From an uncultured Chloroflexota bacterium (GTDB lineage: Bacteria > Chloroflexota > UBA4733), in NCBI GenBank assembly GCA_937967325.1, contig CALBSQ010000325.1, positions 1 through 64,000 of the forward strand: DNA of 64,000 bases, in the 5' to 3' direction. Positions 7,999-15,804 of this stretch are shown in pieces (within the stretch, counting starts at the first letter, position 1; each line of letters opens with the position of its first letter). The notes below the pieces were generated by a model, which was given only the letters and a program-made list of their open reading frames with translations, ran no database searches and was not told the origin of the DNA. Made by a program: the position numbers and the translations under genes.

Positions 7999-10900
7999 GG
8001 GACCAGCCTGGTGTGCAGCGCCTTGGCCAGGTCGACCAGCTCGTCCGCGATGGCTTGCTGACGCTGGAACGGCGCCAGATCGTGCTCGTCGAGAAACTGC
8101 AAGACCCAGCCGCGCAACACGTTCTGGCCGTACGTGTTGCGCCAGAAGTCGACGAGGCGGATCTCCTGGCGGATGTGCTCGACCAGCTCCACGGTGAGTC
8201 TGGCAAGCTCGGCCAACCGCTCCGACGACAGCGGTCTGCGACCGACCGCGGCGTCGACCAGGATGCCGAGAAAGGGCGCCTGAGTCCGGGGATCCAGCCC
8301 GGTCTGGTCCGCTGGCCGCCCCTCGCGGACCTCCTGTGTAAAGTCACGCAGCGCCGCGACAAGCTCCTCCCAGTTTTGCTCGAACTGCTGCAGGATCGCT
8401 TCCAGCCGCTCGCTCAGCTTCCGGTAATAGATCGGGTCCTCGTGCAGGTGCGCGCTGATGTGATGCCTGGCGGCGAACTCCATCTCCGACGCCTTGGCCC
8501 GAGTGGAGGCGTGGGAGTCGACGGCACGGTTGAAGTCGGCAGCCATGATCGACACGGGCGGGATCTTCGGGTCGATCCCGCGCGCCAGGACGTACTCGTC
8601 GATGAGGCGGCGCACCTTCGGCTCCGCGCCGGCCAGGTTGAGCTGGGAGTCGCGGTAGAGATTGGCGGCGGCCTTATTGATGTAACCAAGCAGCTTGGCG
8701 TGGCGCAGGTAGGGCAACGCCTCCGGCCGCGGCAGCACCACGTCCAGGCTCTCCAGGAACTGCTTCAGCTTGACGACGAAATCGGCGCGGACCTTCACGT
8801 CGCGGAGCAAATCCACGCAAGCGTCCACGGCGGCGATGTCGGGGATCCCGCGGATCTGGAAGACTGCCAGCGCACGCCGGTGGCGCAGCTCCAGGGTGGG
8901 CAGCTCGTCATCCAGGCGTAGCATCGCCCCTTGCAGGTCTGCCGCGCTGTACGCTGCCAGCGCTTCCTTGAGATGCCGGGCGACGCCGTAGTAATCCACC
9001 ACCAGGCCGTGCGACTTGTTGGCGTGCGGGCGGTTGACGCGGGCGATCGCTTGCAGCAGCTCGTGCCCTTGCATGAAGCGGTCCAGGTAGAGCGCCTGCT
9101 CGGCGGGCGCATCGAAGCCGGTGAGCAGCATGCTCTTCACGCAGAGGAAGGCGAGCGGATCGCCGGCGCCGCCATCCGGCGTCGAGAGCGGCTTCTTGAA
9201 GCGCTCGATCCGCGCCTCGGTTGTCCCCGGATCGCTCCACGTTCGCCAAGCCGGGTCGTCGTTGTGATTGCCGGAGATCACCGCCGCGAACTCCAGCCGG
9301 CGGATCGTCTCCAGGTGAGGATGCGCACGCACGAGGAAGCCAACCTCGCGACCGCGGCGTTGCAGCTCGTCGTCGCTGAGGGTCAAGAGTGCGGCGTCCA
9401 TCGCCTCCAGTTGCCGTGTAATTTCGTCGCGGGACTCAACCAGCGCCCGCTGATAGCGTACGGCGGCCAGCCGGCTGACCGCGACGACCTGCGCCTTGAG
9501 GCCGTTGGGCAGCACCGTCTCGACGTAGTGCCGCAGCATGTCGCGCGCCTTGGCGGCGATGAGCCTGGGCGCCTCCAGCACGTCGCCTTCGGTGGCGTAC
9601 TTGCGCTTGATGACCTCCAGCTCCTCCGGCGTCCGCTCCTGGAACATATCCTCGAAGAGATGGTCGAGGCTCCGCCCGTCGGCCACGACGCCCTCGGTCG
9701 TGCGGCCCTCGTAGAGGATGGGCACGGTAGCGCCGTCGTCTTCCGATTGCTGGATCGTGTAGCGGTCGATGAAGTCGCCGAAGATCTCCTGCGTGCGCTT
9801 GCGGTCGCCCATCAAAATGGGCGTGCCGGTGAAGCCAATGCGGGCGCAGTTGGGCAGTGCCTTCAGCAGGTTGGCGTGCATGGTGTTGGTGTGCGAGCGA
9901 TGCGCCTCGTCCACCAGCACGAGGATCTCTTCCGATTCGTTGAGGACCGGGAAGGTGGATTCGGCATCGGCCAGCCGAAGGACATCCCCGCCGGAGCGAT
10001 AGTCGCCTGCCGGCTCGGCGACGCGCTGAGCAGACGCCGTGGAAGCGGTTCGCGGCGACAGCTCGATCACCTCGGCGTCGTCGTCCGGCGCGTGATACTT
10101 CTGGATCAGCGCGAAGACCAGCGCCGGACCATCTTCCCGCAGCCGCTCCTGGAGGTCCGCGGCGCTGCGCGCTCGATGCACCGTCTCGCCGGTCAGCAGT
10201 GCCGTGTCGCCGAGCTGCTTCTCCAGGTCGGTGCGATCAGTAATCACCACGATCTTGAAGCGGCGCAGCACCGGCAGCGTACGCAGCTTGCGCACCAGGA
10301 AGACCATGGTGAGGCTCTTGCCGGATCCCTGGGTGTGCCAGATGATGCCGCCGCGCTGATCGGTGAATCCGTGCTGGAGGCGGGTCTGCCCCTTTTGCAG
10401 CCGCCGAATGGCCTCGTGGACCGCCCGGAACTGCTGATAGCGGCCGACGATCTTCGTGTTCTTGCCCTCGGCGCGCGTGAAGAGCGTGAAGTTGCGCACC
10501 AGATCCAGCAGGTGGTCTGGGCGGAGCATGCCGGCGACGAGGATCTGCTGGCTGCTCAACGTCTCGACGCCCAGCTCCGCCCAGACCCGCGTCAGCAGTA
10601 CCGGACTGGTGTCCTTCCACTCCAGGTAGTGCTCGTAGGAGGCGCCGACGACGCCGACACGCGACTCGTAGAAGTAGGTCGACACCAGGAGCTGGTTGTA
10701 GTGGAAGAGCGGCTCCGCGCCCTCGTCGCCCTCGACCCACTCGCGCTGATTGCTGTAGCGCAGCAACTGGGTGATGCCCGCCTCCATCGGATCGGTGGCG
10801 GCGGGACTCTTGCACTCGATCACCACGAGCGGGATGCCGTTCACGAACAGGACCACGTCCGGCACGATGGTGCGCTGACCGGCGGGGCCATCGACGCGGA

Positions 10901-11312
10901 ACTGGTCGATCACCAGGAAGTCACTGCGCTCGGTGTGCTGGAAATCGACAAAGCGGACGGGCTGCTCCTTGCCGCCGTGCCGGTCCGGGTCGCCTTCAAC
11001 CTCGGTCCCTTGCAGGAGGAGGCCGGTGGCGACCTGATTGGCCTCCAGAAGCTGATAGGCGCCCAGCCGCTCCAGCGCTCCCACCGCTTGATGGACGCGG
11101 CTGTCGTCGAGCCAGGGCAGGCCGTCCGCGTCGACATTGATGCGCCGGATCGCCGCGCGCAGCCGCTCAAACAGGAGCACCTCGCGAAAGCTGCGCCGCT
11201 CGGTCAGCTCGGGAACATCGACGTCGCCTTCGATGCGCTGCCAGCCCATCGCCTCGAGCTGCTCGATGAGCGGCAGCTCGACCTTGGTGCGCTCGTCAGG
11301 GATGGGCGCCAC
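7995..11312 (-). CDS. hsdR: Type I restriction enzyme, R (motor/nuclease) subunit
   Basis: 1105 residues, full length for the family, GTG start at 11312 after TGAGGAT. N-terminal PD-(D/E)xK nuclease at about residues 150-172 (PDVVLFVNGIPLVVIECKSP, with catalytic Asp, Glu and Lys present). Superfamily 2 helicase follows: Walker A in HTQGSGKSLTM near residue 325, DEAH box in LVDEAHRSH near 470, IGFTGTPI motif III, and later motifs including FMQGHELLQAIARVNRPH. The C-terminal helical domain contacts the methylase. The gene looks intact. Its partner subunits are not adjacent: an hsdM/hsdS pair lies 6.5 kb away on the same strand with other genes between, and that hsdM is broken. Confidence 0.95.
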   Translation of the reverse strand: MAPIPDERTKVELPLIEQLEAMGWQRIEGDVDVPELTERRSFREVLLFERLRAAIRRINVDADGLPWLDDSRVHQAVGALERLGAYQLLEANQVATGLLLQGTEVEGDPDRHGGKEQPVRFVDFQHTERSDFLVIDQFRVDGPAGQRTIVPDVVLFVNGIPLVVIECKSPAATDPMEAGITQLLRYSNQREWVEGDEGAEPLFHYNQLLVSTYFYESRVGVVGASYEHYLEWKDTSPVLLTRVWAELGVETLSSQQILVAGMLRPDHLLDLVRNFTLFTRAEGKNTKIVGRYQQFRAVHEAIRRLQKGQTRLQHGFTDQRGGIIWHTQGSGKSLTMVFLVRKLRTLPVLRRFKIVVITDRTDLEKQLGDTALLTGETVHRARSAADLQERLREDGPALVFALIQKYHAPDDDAEVIELSPRTASTASAQRVAEPAGDYRSGGDVLRLADAESTFPVLNESEEILVLVDEAHRSHTNTMHANLLKALPNCARIGFTGTPILMGDRKRTQEIFGDFIDRYTIQQSEDDGATVPILYEGRTTEGVVADGRSLDHLFEDMFQERTPEELEVIKRKYATEGDVLEAPRLIAAKARDMLRHYVETVLPNGLKAQVVAVSRLAAVRYQRALVESRDEITRQLEAMDAALLTLSDDELQRRGREVGFLVRAHPHLETIRRLEFAAVISGNHNDDPAWRTWSDPGTTEARIERFKKPLSTPDGGAGDPLAFLCVKSMLLTGFDAPAEQALYLDRFMQGHELLQAIARVNRPHANKSHGLVVDYYGVARHLKEALAAYSAADLQGAMLRLDDELPTLELRHRRALAVFQIRGIPDIAAVDACVDLLRDVKVRADFVVKLKQFLESLDVVLPRPEALPYLRHAKLLGYINKAAANLYRDSQLNLAGAEPKVRRLIDEYVLARGIDPKIPPVSIMAADFNRAVDSHASTRAKASEMEFAARHHISAHLHEDPIYYRKLSERLEAILQQFEQNWEELVAALRDFTQEVREGRPADQTGLDPRTQAPFLGILVDAAVGRRPLSSERLAELARLTVELVEHIRQEIRLVDFWRNTYGQNVLRGWVLQFLDEHDLAPFQRQQAIADELVDLAKALHTRLVP

Positions 11313-11425
11313 GTCAGATCCTCAGCTCGCGGTGGTCGAGCCAAGAGCACATCCGATCTTCGGCTGCGGCCGGATCGCCGCCTACCGGTGTCGGATACAC
11401 CTCGGCCGACCGATTGCCGACAATG

Positions 11426-11454
11426 ACTATACAGAAGCCAACGTGAAGCCACAA
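11426..11454 (-). promoter_or_regulatory. Probable sigma-70 promoter for hsdR
   Basis: TTGTGG (11454-11449), 17-bp spacer, TATAGT (11431-11426), reading toward hsdR whose start is at 11312. The wider gap 11313-11644 otherwise holds only the repeat copy at 11509 and the toxin-antitoxin control region. Confidence 0.5.
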
Positions 11455-11508
11455 CCGAACCGCGCACTGATGGCATTGCAGTGCGCATTCCGGAATTTCC
11501 GTCGCGGC

Positions 11509-11590
11509 GGTGTAGGGGCTGGCCTTGTGCCCGCCCTGGTAACCCCACCCGGCCACGCTCCAGGTTGGGTACGGTGTTCCCGAAGCCTTC
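11509..11590 (+). repeat. Half copy of the 164-bp inverted-repeat element at 28109
   Basis: GGTGTAGGGGCTGGCCTTG and the following GCCCTGGTA, CCCCAC, TTGGGTA and GGTGTTC blocks match the reverse complement of the 28.1-kb element from the arm into its interior, with scattered differences. The second terminal arm is absent. It looks like a decayed, one-ended copy in the hsdR/toxin-antitoxin gap. Confidence 0.75.
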
Positions 11591-11602
11591 CGTCGTGGTA
11601 CA

Positions 11603-11631
11603 GTGTTGATGTCACATTGACACATCGACAC
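11603..11631. promoter_or_regulatory. Inverted repeat, likely toxin-antitoxin autoregulatory operator
   Basis: Arms GTGTTGATGT (11603-11612) and ACATCGACAC (11622-11631) are complementary at 9 of 10 positions around a 9-bp centre, 13 bp before the antitoxin ATG. Ribbon-helix-helix antitoxins typically bind such sites over their own promoter. GGGGGAAA (11634-11641) follows as the ribosome-binding site. Confidence 0.6.
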
Positions 11632-11644
11632 ATGGGGGAAAGCC

Positions 11645-11911
11645 ATGCGAGTACGGCTATCCGTGGATGTCGAGCCGGCGCTGAAGCGGCGACTGAAAGT
11701 GGCGGCCGCGCTACGGAACGTGACGGTGAAGGACCTCATCGAGCAGGCGCTTGAACGCGAGCTTGGCGATAGCGTCCCCGACCGCGCGGCACGTGACCTG
11801 CGCTGGCTGGAGGGTGACGTGTCCCAGCTCGGCTTGCATGATCCATATCAATGGGAGGAAGAGGAGCTTGATGAGGGCGAGCCACTAACGCCGGAGTATC
11901 CGCGTGCCTGA
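11645..11911 (+). CDS. Ribbon-helix-helix antitoxin
   Basis: 88 residues. The first 45 (VRLSVDVEPALKRRLKVAAA, then NVTVKDLIEQALERELGD) form a typical CopG/Arc-like ribbon-helix-helix DNA-binding domain. The acidic C-terminal tail (QWEEEELDEGEPLTPEY) is the kind of segment that wraps and blocks a MazF-type toxin. It overlaps the toxin start by eight bases and sits directly behind a palindromic operator, the normal order for an autoregulated module. Confidence 0.85.
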   Translation: MRVRLSVDVEPALKRRLKVAAALRNVTVKDLIEQALERELGDSVPDRAARDLRWLEGDVSQLGLHDPYQWEEEELDEGEPLTPEYPRA

Positions 11912-12305
11912 TCAACTGAGGATCGGTAGTCTCATCACCGCGCTGTTCCCAGAGCACCGTCCGGGTGGTCATGAGCAGGAGGGCTACCGACCGGCCGTAG
12001 TGGTGGGTCTCCCGCGGTTGGCTGGCGCGCCTCGCTTCGAGACGGCAATCGTCGCACCGCTTACCAGCGATCGCGGTCAGGCCTGGGCGGCCAATAGCCG
12101 GCGGCTCTACCCGCGCTTTCCGGCGGGCCTCGCCGGCCTCCGATCCCCCTCCATCTGCCTATTGGATCAGGTGCGAGCACTGTCCGTGGAGCGAGTGCAC
12201 CGAGTCCGCGCGCAACTCAGCGATGTCGAGTACGCACCCATCCGCGAAGCACTGCAAATCGTTCTCGACGAGCGGGGACAAGTAGTCCATCCCCGACCGC
12301 ATTAG
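11904..12305 (+). CDS. MazF/PemK-like toxin
   Basis: 133 residues, GTG start inside the antitoxin 3' end. Recognisable features are the opening IGSLITALFPEHRPGGHEQEGYRPAVVVGLP (MazF strand 1, then the R-P-A-V-V/I strand), FETAIVAPLTSDRG (the 'V.PLTS' strand) and SPSICLLDQVRALS (the 'V.DQ.R' strand carrying the usual functional Asp/Gln/Arg). This points to an mRNA endoribonuclease. The family is divergent, and the target is unknown. Its stop overlaps by three bases the stop of the convergent macro-domain gene. Confidence 0.8.
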   Translation: MPDQLRIGSLITALFPEHRPGGHEQEGYRPAVVVGLPRLAGAPRFETAIVAPLTSDRGQAWAANSRRLYPRFPAGLAGLRSPSICLLDQVRALSVERVHRVRAQLSDVEYAPIREALQIVLDERGQVVHPRPH

Positions 12306-12817
12306 CCTGGCCCAGGGCGTGAGCTCGATGTGCTACGAGCTGTAGCCGGCGAGTCAGCGTGCTTACTGTCCACGCCGAAAAGGACGACTCGCGTGTCGGG
12401 AAGGCGAGCGAACGCCATCTCAACGCGCGGCCTCACCACGGACCACTGGAGCCCGCCGTTGCCGCAACCGAGCGCGGGAATCGCGATGGAGTGGATAGCT
12501 CGTTGCCGAACCGCCTCGATCAGCACGTGAAGCCCGGCTTCAATGTCTTCCAGGCGCGACCGATCCCTCCAATGCCGCTTCGTCGGGAAGTTCATGATGT
12601 ACTTTGGGTTGGCTGCGGACCCGGTCTCGACAACGAGCATTCGGCCCGGTTGCACGTCGCCCGCTCGGCATGCCTGCTCGTAGCGGCGAAAGTTCTCGGG
12701 GAACGCCAGTTTGAATTGCAGCGCGATGCCTTTGCCCATAACGCCGACGCAGTTGACCGCGTTGACCAGCGCCTCGGCGTCGGCTTTCAGAAGATCGCCT
12801 TGTCCACGCTCGATCAT
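12302..12817 (-). CDS. Macro-domain protein (ADP-ribose binding/hydrolase type)
   Basis: 171 residues, ATG at 12817 behind TTGGAG. Macro-domain hallmarks: GDLLKADAEALVNAVNCVGVMGKGIALQFK (the NAVN..G.MGKGIAL phosphate/ribose loop), then PALGCGNGGLQWSVVRP (the GCGNGGL loop). This subgroup resembles the macro domain of DarG, the antitoxin that removes ADP-ribose from DNA, and stand-alone relatives of it. No DarT toxin is seen beside it and the DarG C-terminal domain is absent, so the role is open. It lies tail-to-tail with the MazF-like toxin inside a defence island. Confidence 0.88.
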   Translation of the reverse strand: MIERGQGDLLKADAEALVNAVNCVGVMGKGIALQFKLAFPENFRRYEQACRAGDVQPGRMLVVETGSAANPKYIMNFPTKRHWRDRSRLEDIEAGLHVLIEAVRQRAIHSIAIPALGCGNGGLQWSVVRPRVEMAFARLPDTRVVLFGVDSKHADSPATARSTSSSRPGPG

Positions 12818-12860
12818 ATGATGTCTCCAAGCAACCGGCCCGATGGGGGCACCGCCAGGC

Positions 12861-12889
12861 TTGACCACCTACGGTGTACGTTCTACCAT
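12861..12889 (+). promoter_or_regulatory. Probable promoter for the binding-protein/oxidoreductase operon
   Basis: TTGACC (12861-12866), 17-bp spacer, TACCAT (12884-12889), about 65 bp before the ATG at 12956. Confidence 0.55.
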
Positions 12890-12955
12890 TGCCGGGTGGC
12901 GGGCAGCAACTCCGCCAGGAATGCCCAGCGGGAGCGCGTGGGAGGAGGTCCAGCG

Positions 12956-14464
12956 ATGCATCGGGCGCTGACTCGACGGGGGATGTTACAGGCGGCCGGC
13001 ACGGTGGCCGGCCTGGCCGGGGCGACGCTCCTGGCCGCCTGCGGGGGGGCGGCCGGGACGTCGACGGCGTCCACCGCTGCCGTGTCCAGCGCCGCTCCAT
13101 CGAGTGCCGCGACTTCCAGTGCGCTCTCCGTGAGCGCCGCTTCCTCGTCTTCGACGTCGACCAGCGCTGCGCCGGCCAGCAGCGTCAGCGGCGCCGCTGC
13201 GCCGACGGCAGTCGCCACGGCCGCGACGACCGCCGCCAAGCAAGGCGGCCAGACCTTGACACTCTCCGGCTACGATACCGTGGAGAAAGGCGACCTCGAC
13301 GCCGTCGCGGCCAAGTTCAACGCGCAGTTCGCCGGCCGCTACAAGCTGGAGCCCTCCATCATCCCCTACGACACCTACATCGACAAGACCATCGCCATGC
13401 TCTCCAGCGGCACGCCGCCGGACGTGCTGAATCTCTGGGCGCAATACAAGCCGGAGTGGGTAGACAAGGGGCTGATGCTGGACCTGAGCGGCCACATCCA
13501 GGCGAGCAAGGACGCTGCGCCCGATCTCTACCTCAAGCCAATGGTCGACGCCATGCAATACCAGGGCAAGTTCTGGGGCACGGCCCAGGACTTCAACGGG
13601 GTGCTCCTCTACCTGAACACCGACCTCTTCAAGGCCAAGGGCATCGACCTGCCCAAGGATGACTGGAGCTACGACGACTGGCGACAGATCGCCAAGCAGC
13701 TCACCGACCCGGCCAAGCACCAGTTCGGCGGCACCAACGACGCCAATCAGGCCGGCTCGCAACACTTCTGCATCATCCACAACTACGCCAACCATTACTG
13801 GGTCGACGCCAACGCCAAGAAGGCGCTCCTCAACGACCAGCCCACGATGGATGCGCTGACCCTGTTCCAGCAGGCGGCCTACAACGACCAGAGTCTGCCC
13901 TCCGCGGCCGATCCGTTGCCCGCCAACACCGGGTTCACCAGTGGGAACGTGGCCATGGTGAAAAACTGGGGCAACTACCCCTACAGCATCCACTTGGACA
14001 CCTCCAAGCCGGGGGCGTCGGCGTTCAACTGGACGTGGCACACGTTGCCGAAGGGACCGGACGGTCAGCAGCACTTCAGCCAGGGACACCTGTGGTCGAT
14101 TGCCAAGAGCAACAGCCACCCGGACGACGCTTGGGCGCTGGCCGAATGGGCCGGTGGGCTGCAAGGCTGGAAGGCCTGGACGGCCGTAGGCAAGGGCCAG
14201 CCGCTGCCGATGAAAGACCCGGCCTTGTGGGCGGAGTATCTGAGCTTCCTGCCGGCGGATCAGGCCACCAAGTTCCGCGACTTCATGATCAACACGCTCT
14301 ACCAGCAGCTCGCGGTCAACTTCGAGTACTGGCCGACCTACGGGCAGTGCTCCAAGGTGATGGGCGCCGCGCTGGGGGAGATGTACGGCAAGGCGCCGGG
14401 CTCCGTGCAGAGCGCGCTCACCAATGCCAACCAGCAGATGAACGCCATCCTCGCCAGTGCTTGA
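12956..14464 (+). CDS. ABC transporter sugar-binding lipoprotein (family 1)
   Basis: 502 residues; ATG at 12956 chosen for GGAGGAGG at 12941-12948. The signal peptide has a Tat-like LTRRGML and a lipobox LAAC at about residue 27, so the protein should be exported folded and lipid-anchored. Residues ~28-95 are an Ala/Ser/Thr linker. The mature domain follows the MalE/UgpB pattern: LTLSGYDTVEKGDLDAVAAKFNAQF, TPPDVLNLWAQYKPEWVDKG, and FNGVLLYLNTDLFKAKGID. It is followed by an oxidoreductase gene in the same direction, but no permease genes are nearby, so it would have to use permeases encoded elsewhere. Confidence 0.92.
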   Translation: MHRALTRRGMLQAAGTVAGLAGATLLAACGGAAGTSTASTAAVSSAAPSSAATSSALSVSAASSSSTSTSAAPASSVSGAAAPTAVATAATTAAKQGGQTLTLSGYDTVEKGDLDAVAAKFNAQFAGRYKLEPSIIPYDTYIDKTIAMLSSGTPPDVLNLWAQYKPEWVDKGLMLDLSGHIQASKDAAPDLYLKPMVDAMQYQGKFWGTAQDFNGVLLYLNTDLFKAKGIDLPKDDWSYDDWRQIAKQLTDPAKHQFGGTNDANQAGSQHFCIIHNYANHYWVDANAKKALLNDQPTMDALTLFQQAAYNDQSLPSAADPLPANTGFTSGNVAMVKNWGNYPYSIHLDTSKPGASAFNWTWHTLPKGPDGQQHFSQGHLWSIAKSNSHPDDAWALAEWAGGLQGWKAWTAVGKGQPLPMKDPALWAEYLSFLPADQATKFRDFMINTLYQQLAVNFEYWPTYGQCSKVMGAALGEMYGKAPGSVQSALTNANQQMNAILASA

Positions 14465-14554
14465 CGCGCCAGCGGGGACGACGACATGCACTGTGGTCGT
14501 CTACGACCACATCCCGAGCACGTCCGTGGAGGCCTGCACGACGAGGAGACCAGC

Positions 14555-15541
14555 ATGGCGCTGAAGGTTGGCATTATTGGGGGCGGAGGCATGGGCAAGC
14601 GCCACACCGATGCCTACCGCAAGCTGCCCGACGTCGAGGTGGTCGCCATCGCCGAGGTCGACCCGCAGCGCGGCGCCGCCTTCGCCGCCGAGTACGGTGT
14701 GGGCCACGTGGCCAACTATCTCGACATCCTGGATCGAGTGGATGCCGTCAGCGTCTGTCTGCCCCACACCCTGCATCGCGCCGCCTGCGAAGCGGCGGCC
14801 GCGGCGGGCAAGCATATCCTGTGTGAGAAGCCCCTGGCGACCACCCTCACCGACTGTGACGCCATCATCGGCGCGGCGCGGCGGAGCGGCGTGCTGCTCA
14901 TGACCGGCCAGACACACCGCTTCCTGCCGGAAAACCGCACGGTGAAGAAGCTGCTCGAGGCCGGGGAGATCGGCGAGAACGTGATGGCGCAGGACACCAT
15001 CCTGGGCACGCCCGGTGAGCTCGGCTGGCGGGGGAAAGTGGCGCTATCCGGCGGCGGCGTCTTCCTCGACAATGGGGTGCATGCCGTGGACCGCCTGCGC
15101 TGGTGGCTGGGCGCGGAGGTGAGCTGGTTGGCCGCCCGCATCGGCAACTGGCTGCAGACCAACGAGGGTGAGGACACCGGGCAGGCGCTGCTCGGCTACA
15201 GCAACGGGGTCCACGCCACGGTGACGCAGAGCCGTGCCGTGGCGCGGCCGGCCGCGACCAGCGTGACGGAGATCGTCGGCACCCGCGGAGCCATCCGGGT
15301 CCACTCCTGGGGCGACGTCCACCTGGCGCGGCAGGGCGCGACGACCTGGGAGCGGGTGGAGTTCCCGCGGCCGGCAAGCGGGCACGAGGCAGAGCTGGCG
15401 GAGTTCGTCGCGGCGGTCAGGGAAGGGCGGCCGCCCGCGGTGACGGGCGAGGACGGCGCCATCGCCGTGGAGACGGTGCTCGCCATCTACCAGGCGTCCG
15501 AGCAAGGGCAGGTCGTCCGCCTGCCGTTGGCCCGCCGTTAG
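14555..15541 (+). CDS. Gfo/Idh/MocA-family oxidoreductase
   Basis: 328 residues with GAGGAG before the ATG. Rossmann GIIGGGGMGKRH at residues 7-18, HILCEKPLATT near residue 90, then GGGVFLDNGVHAVDRLRWW, the usual C-domain block with the catalytic Asp/His. Belongs to the sugar/inositol dehydrogenase superfamily. It lies 90 bp downstream of the binding-protein gene and probably oxidises the imported sugar; the exact substrate is unknown. Confidence 0.9.
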   Translation: MALKVGIIGGGGMGKRHTDAYRKLPDVEVVAIAEVDPQRGAAFAAEYGVGHVANYLDILDRVDAVSVCLPHTLHRAACEAAAAAGKHILCEKPLATTLTDCDAIIGAARRSGVLLMTGQTHRFLPENRTVKKLLEAGEIGENVMAQDTILGTPGELGWRGKVALSGGGVFLDNGVHAVDRLRWWLGAEVSWLAARIGNWLQTNEGEDTGQALLGYSNGVHATVTQSRAVARPAATSVTEIVGTRGAIRVHSWGDVHLARQGATTWERVEFPRPASGHEAELAEFVAAVREGRPPAVTGEDGAIAVETVLAIYQASEQGQVVRLPLARR

Positions 15542-15774
15542 GCGCCACCGCCCGGGCTGTCGTGGCGGCGATGGCGGGAACGGACAGCGTGGCGGGACTG
15601 TGGCGCCCTCCGGGGCGCGGATGAGCAGGCCCGCCCATACCAGAAAGGTCGACCGACAGGATCCTATAACCGTCTGTTTCCGAGAAGCGCCGTTATCGGA
15701 ACCGGGCGCTTCGCGCGGGACTACCAAGGCCGCCCGCTGCGCCGGGTGCGCTGGGCGCGCGGTCGGGTGCCGGT

Positions 15775-15795
15775 GGCCGCCCGCGGCGGGCGGCC
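15775..15795. terminator. GC-rich hairpin between convergent genes
   Basis: GGCCGCCCG, 3-nt loop CGG, CGGGCGGCC: a perfect 9-bp stem, 9 bp beyond the end of the minus-strand binding protein. No T-tract. The rest of the 15542-15804 gap shows nothing recognisable. Confidence 0.55.
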
Positions 15796-15804
15796 TGGCG
15801 GCCC

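Noticed and set aside
11340..11360. TruSeq-like adapter (GAGCACATCCGATCTTCGG)
   Set aside because: Only loosely resembles the TruSeq end; mismatches are too many and both sides read as genomic.
8931..11426. 831-codon open frame on the plus strand opposite hsdR
   Set aside because: Shadow of a high-GC gene: no domain, composition follows the complementary codons of hsdR, which has full motif support.
12302..12817. Calling the macro-domain gene darG
   Set aside because: No DarT neighbour and no DarG C-terminal domain; only the macro domain is present.
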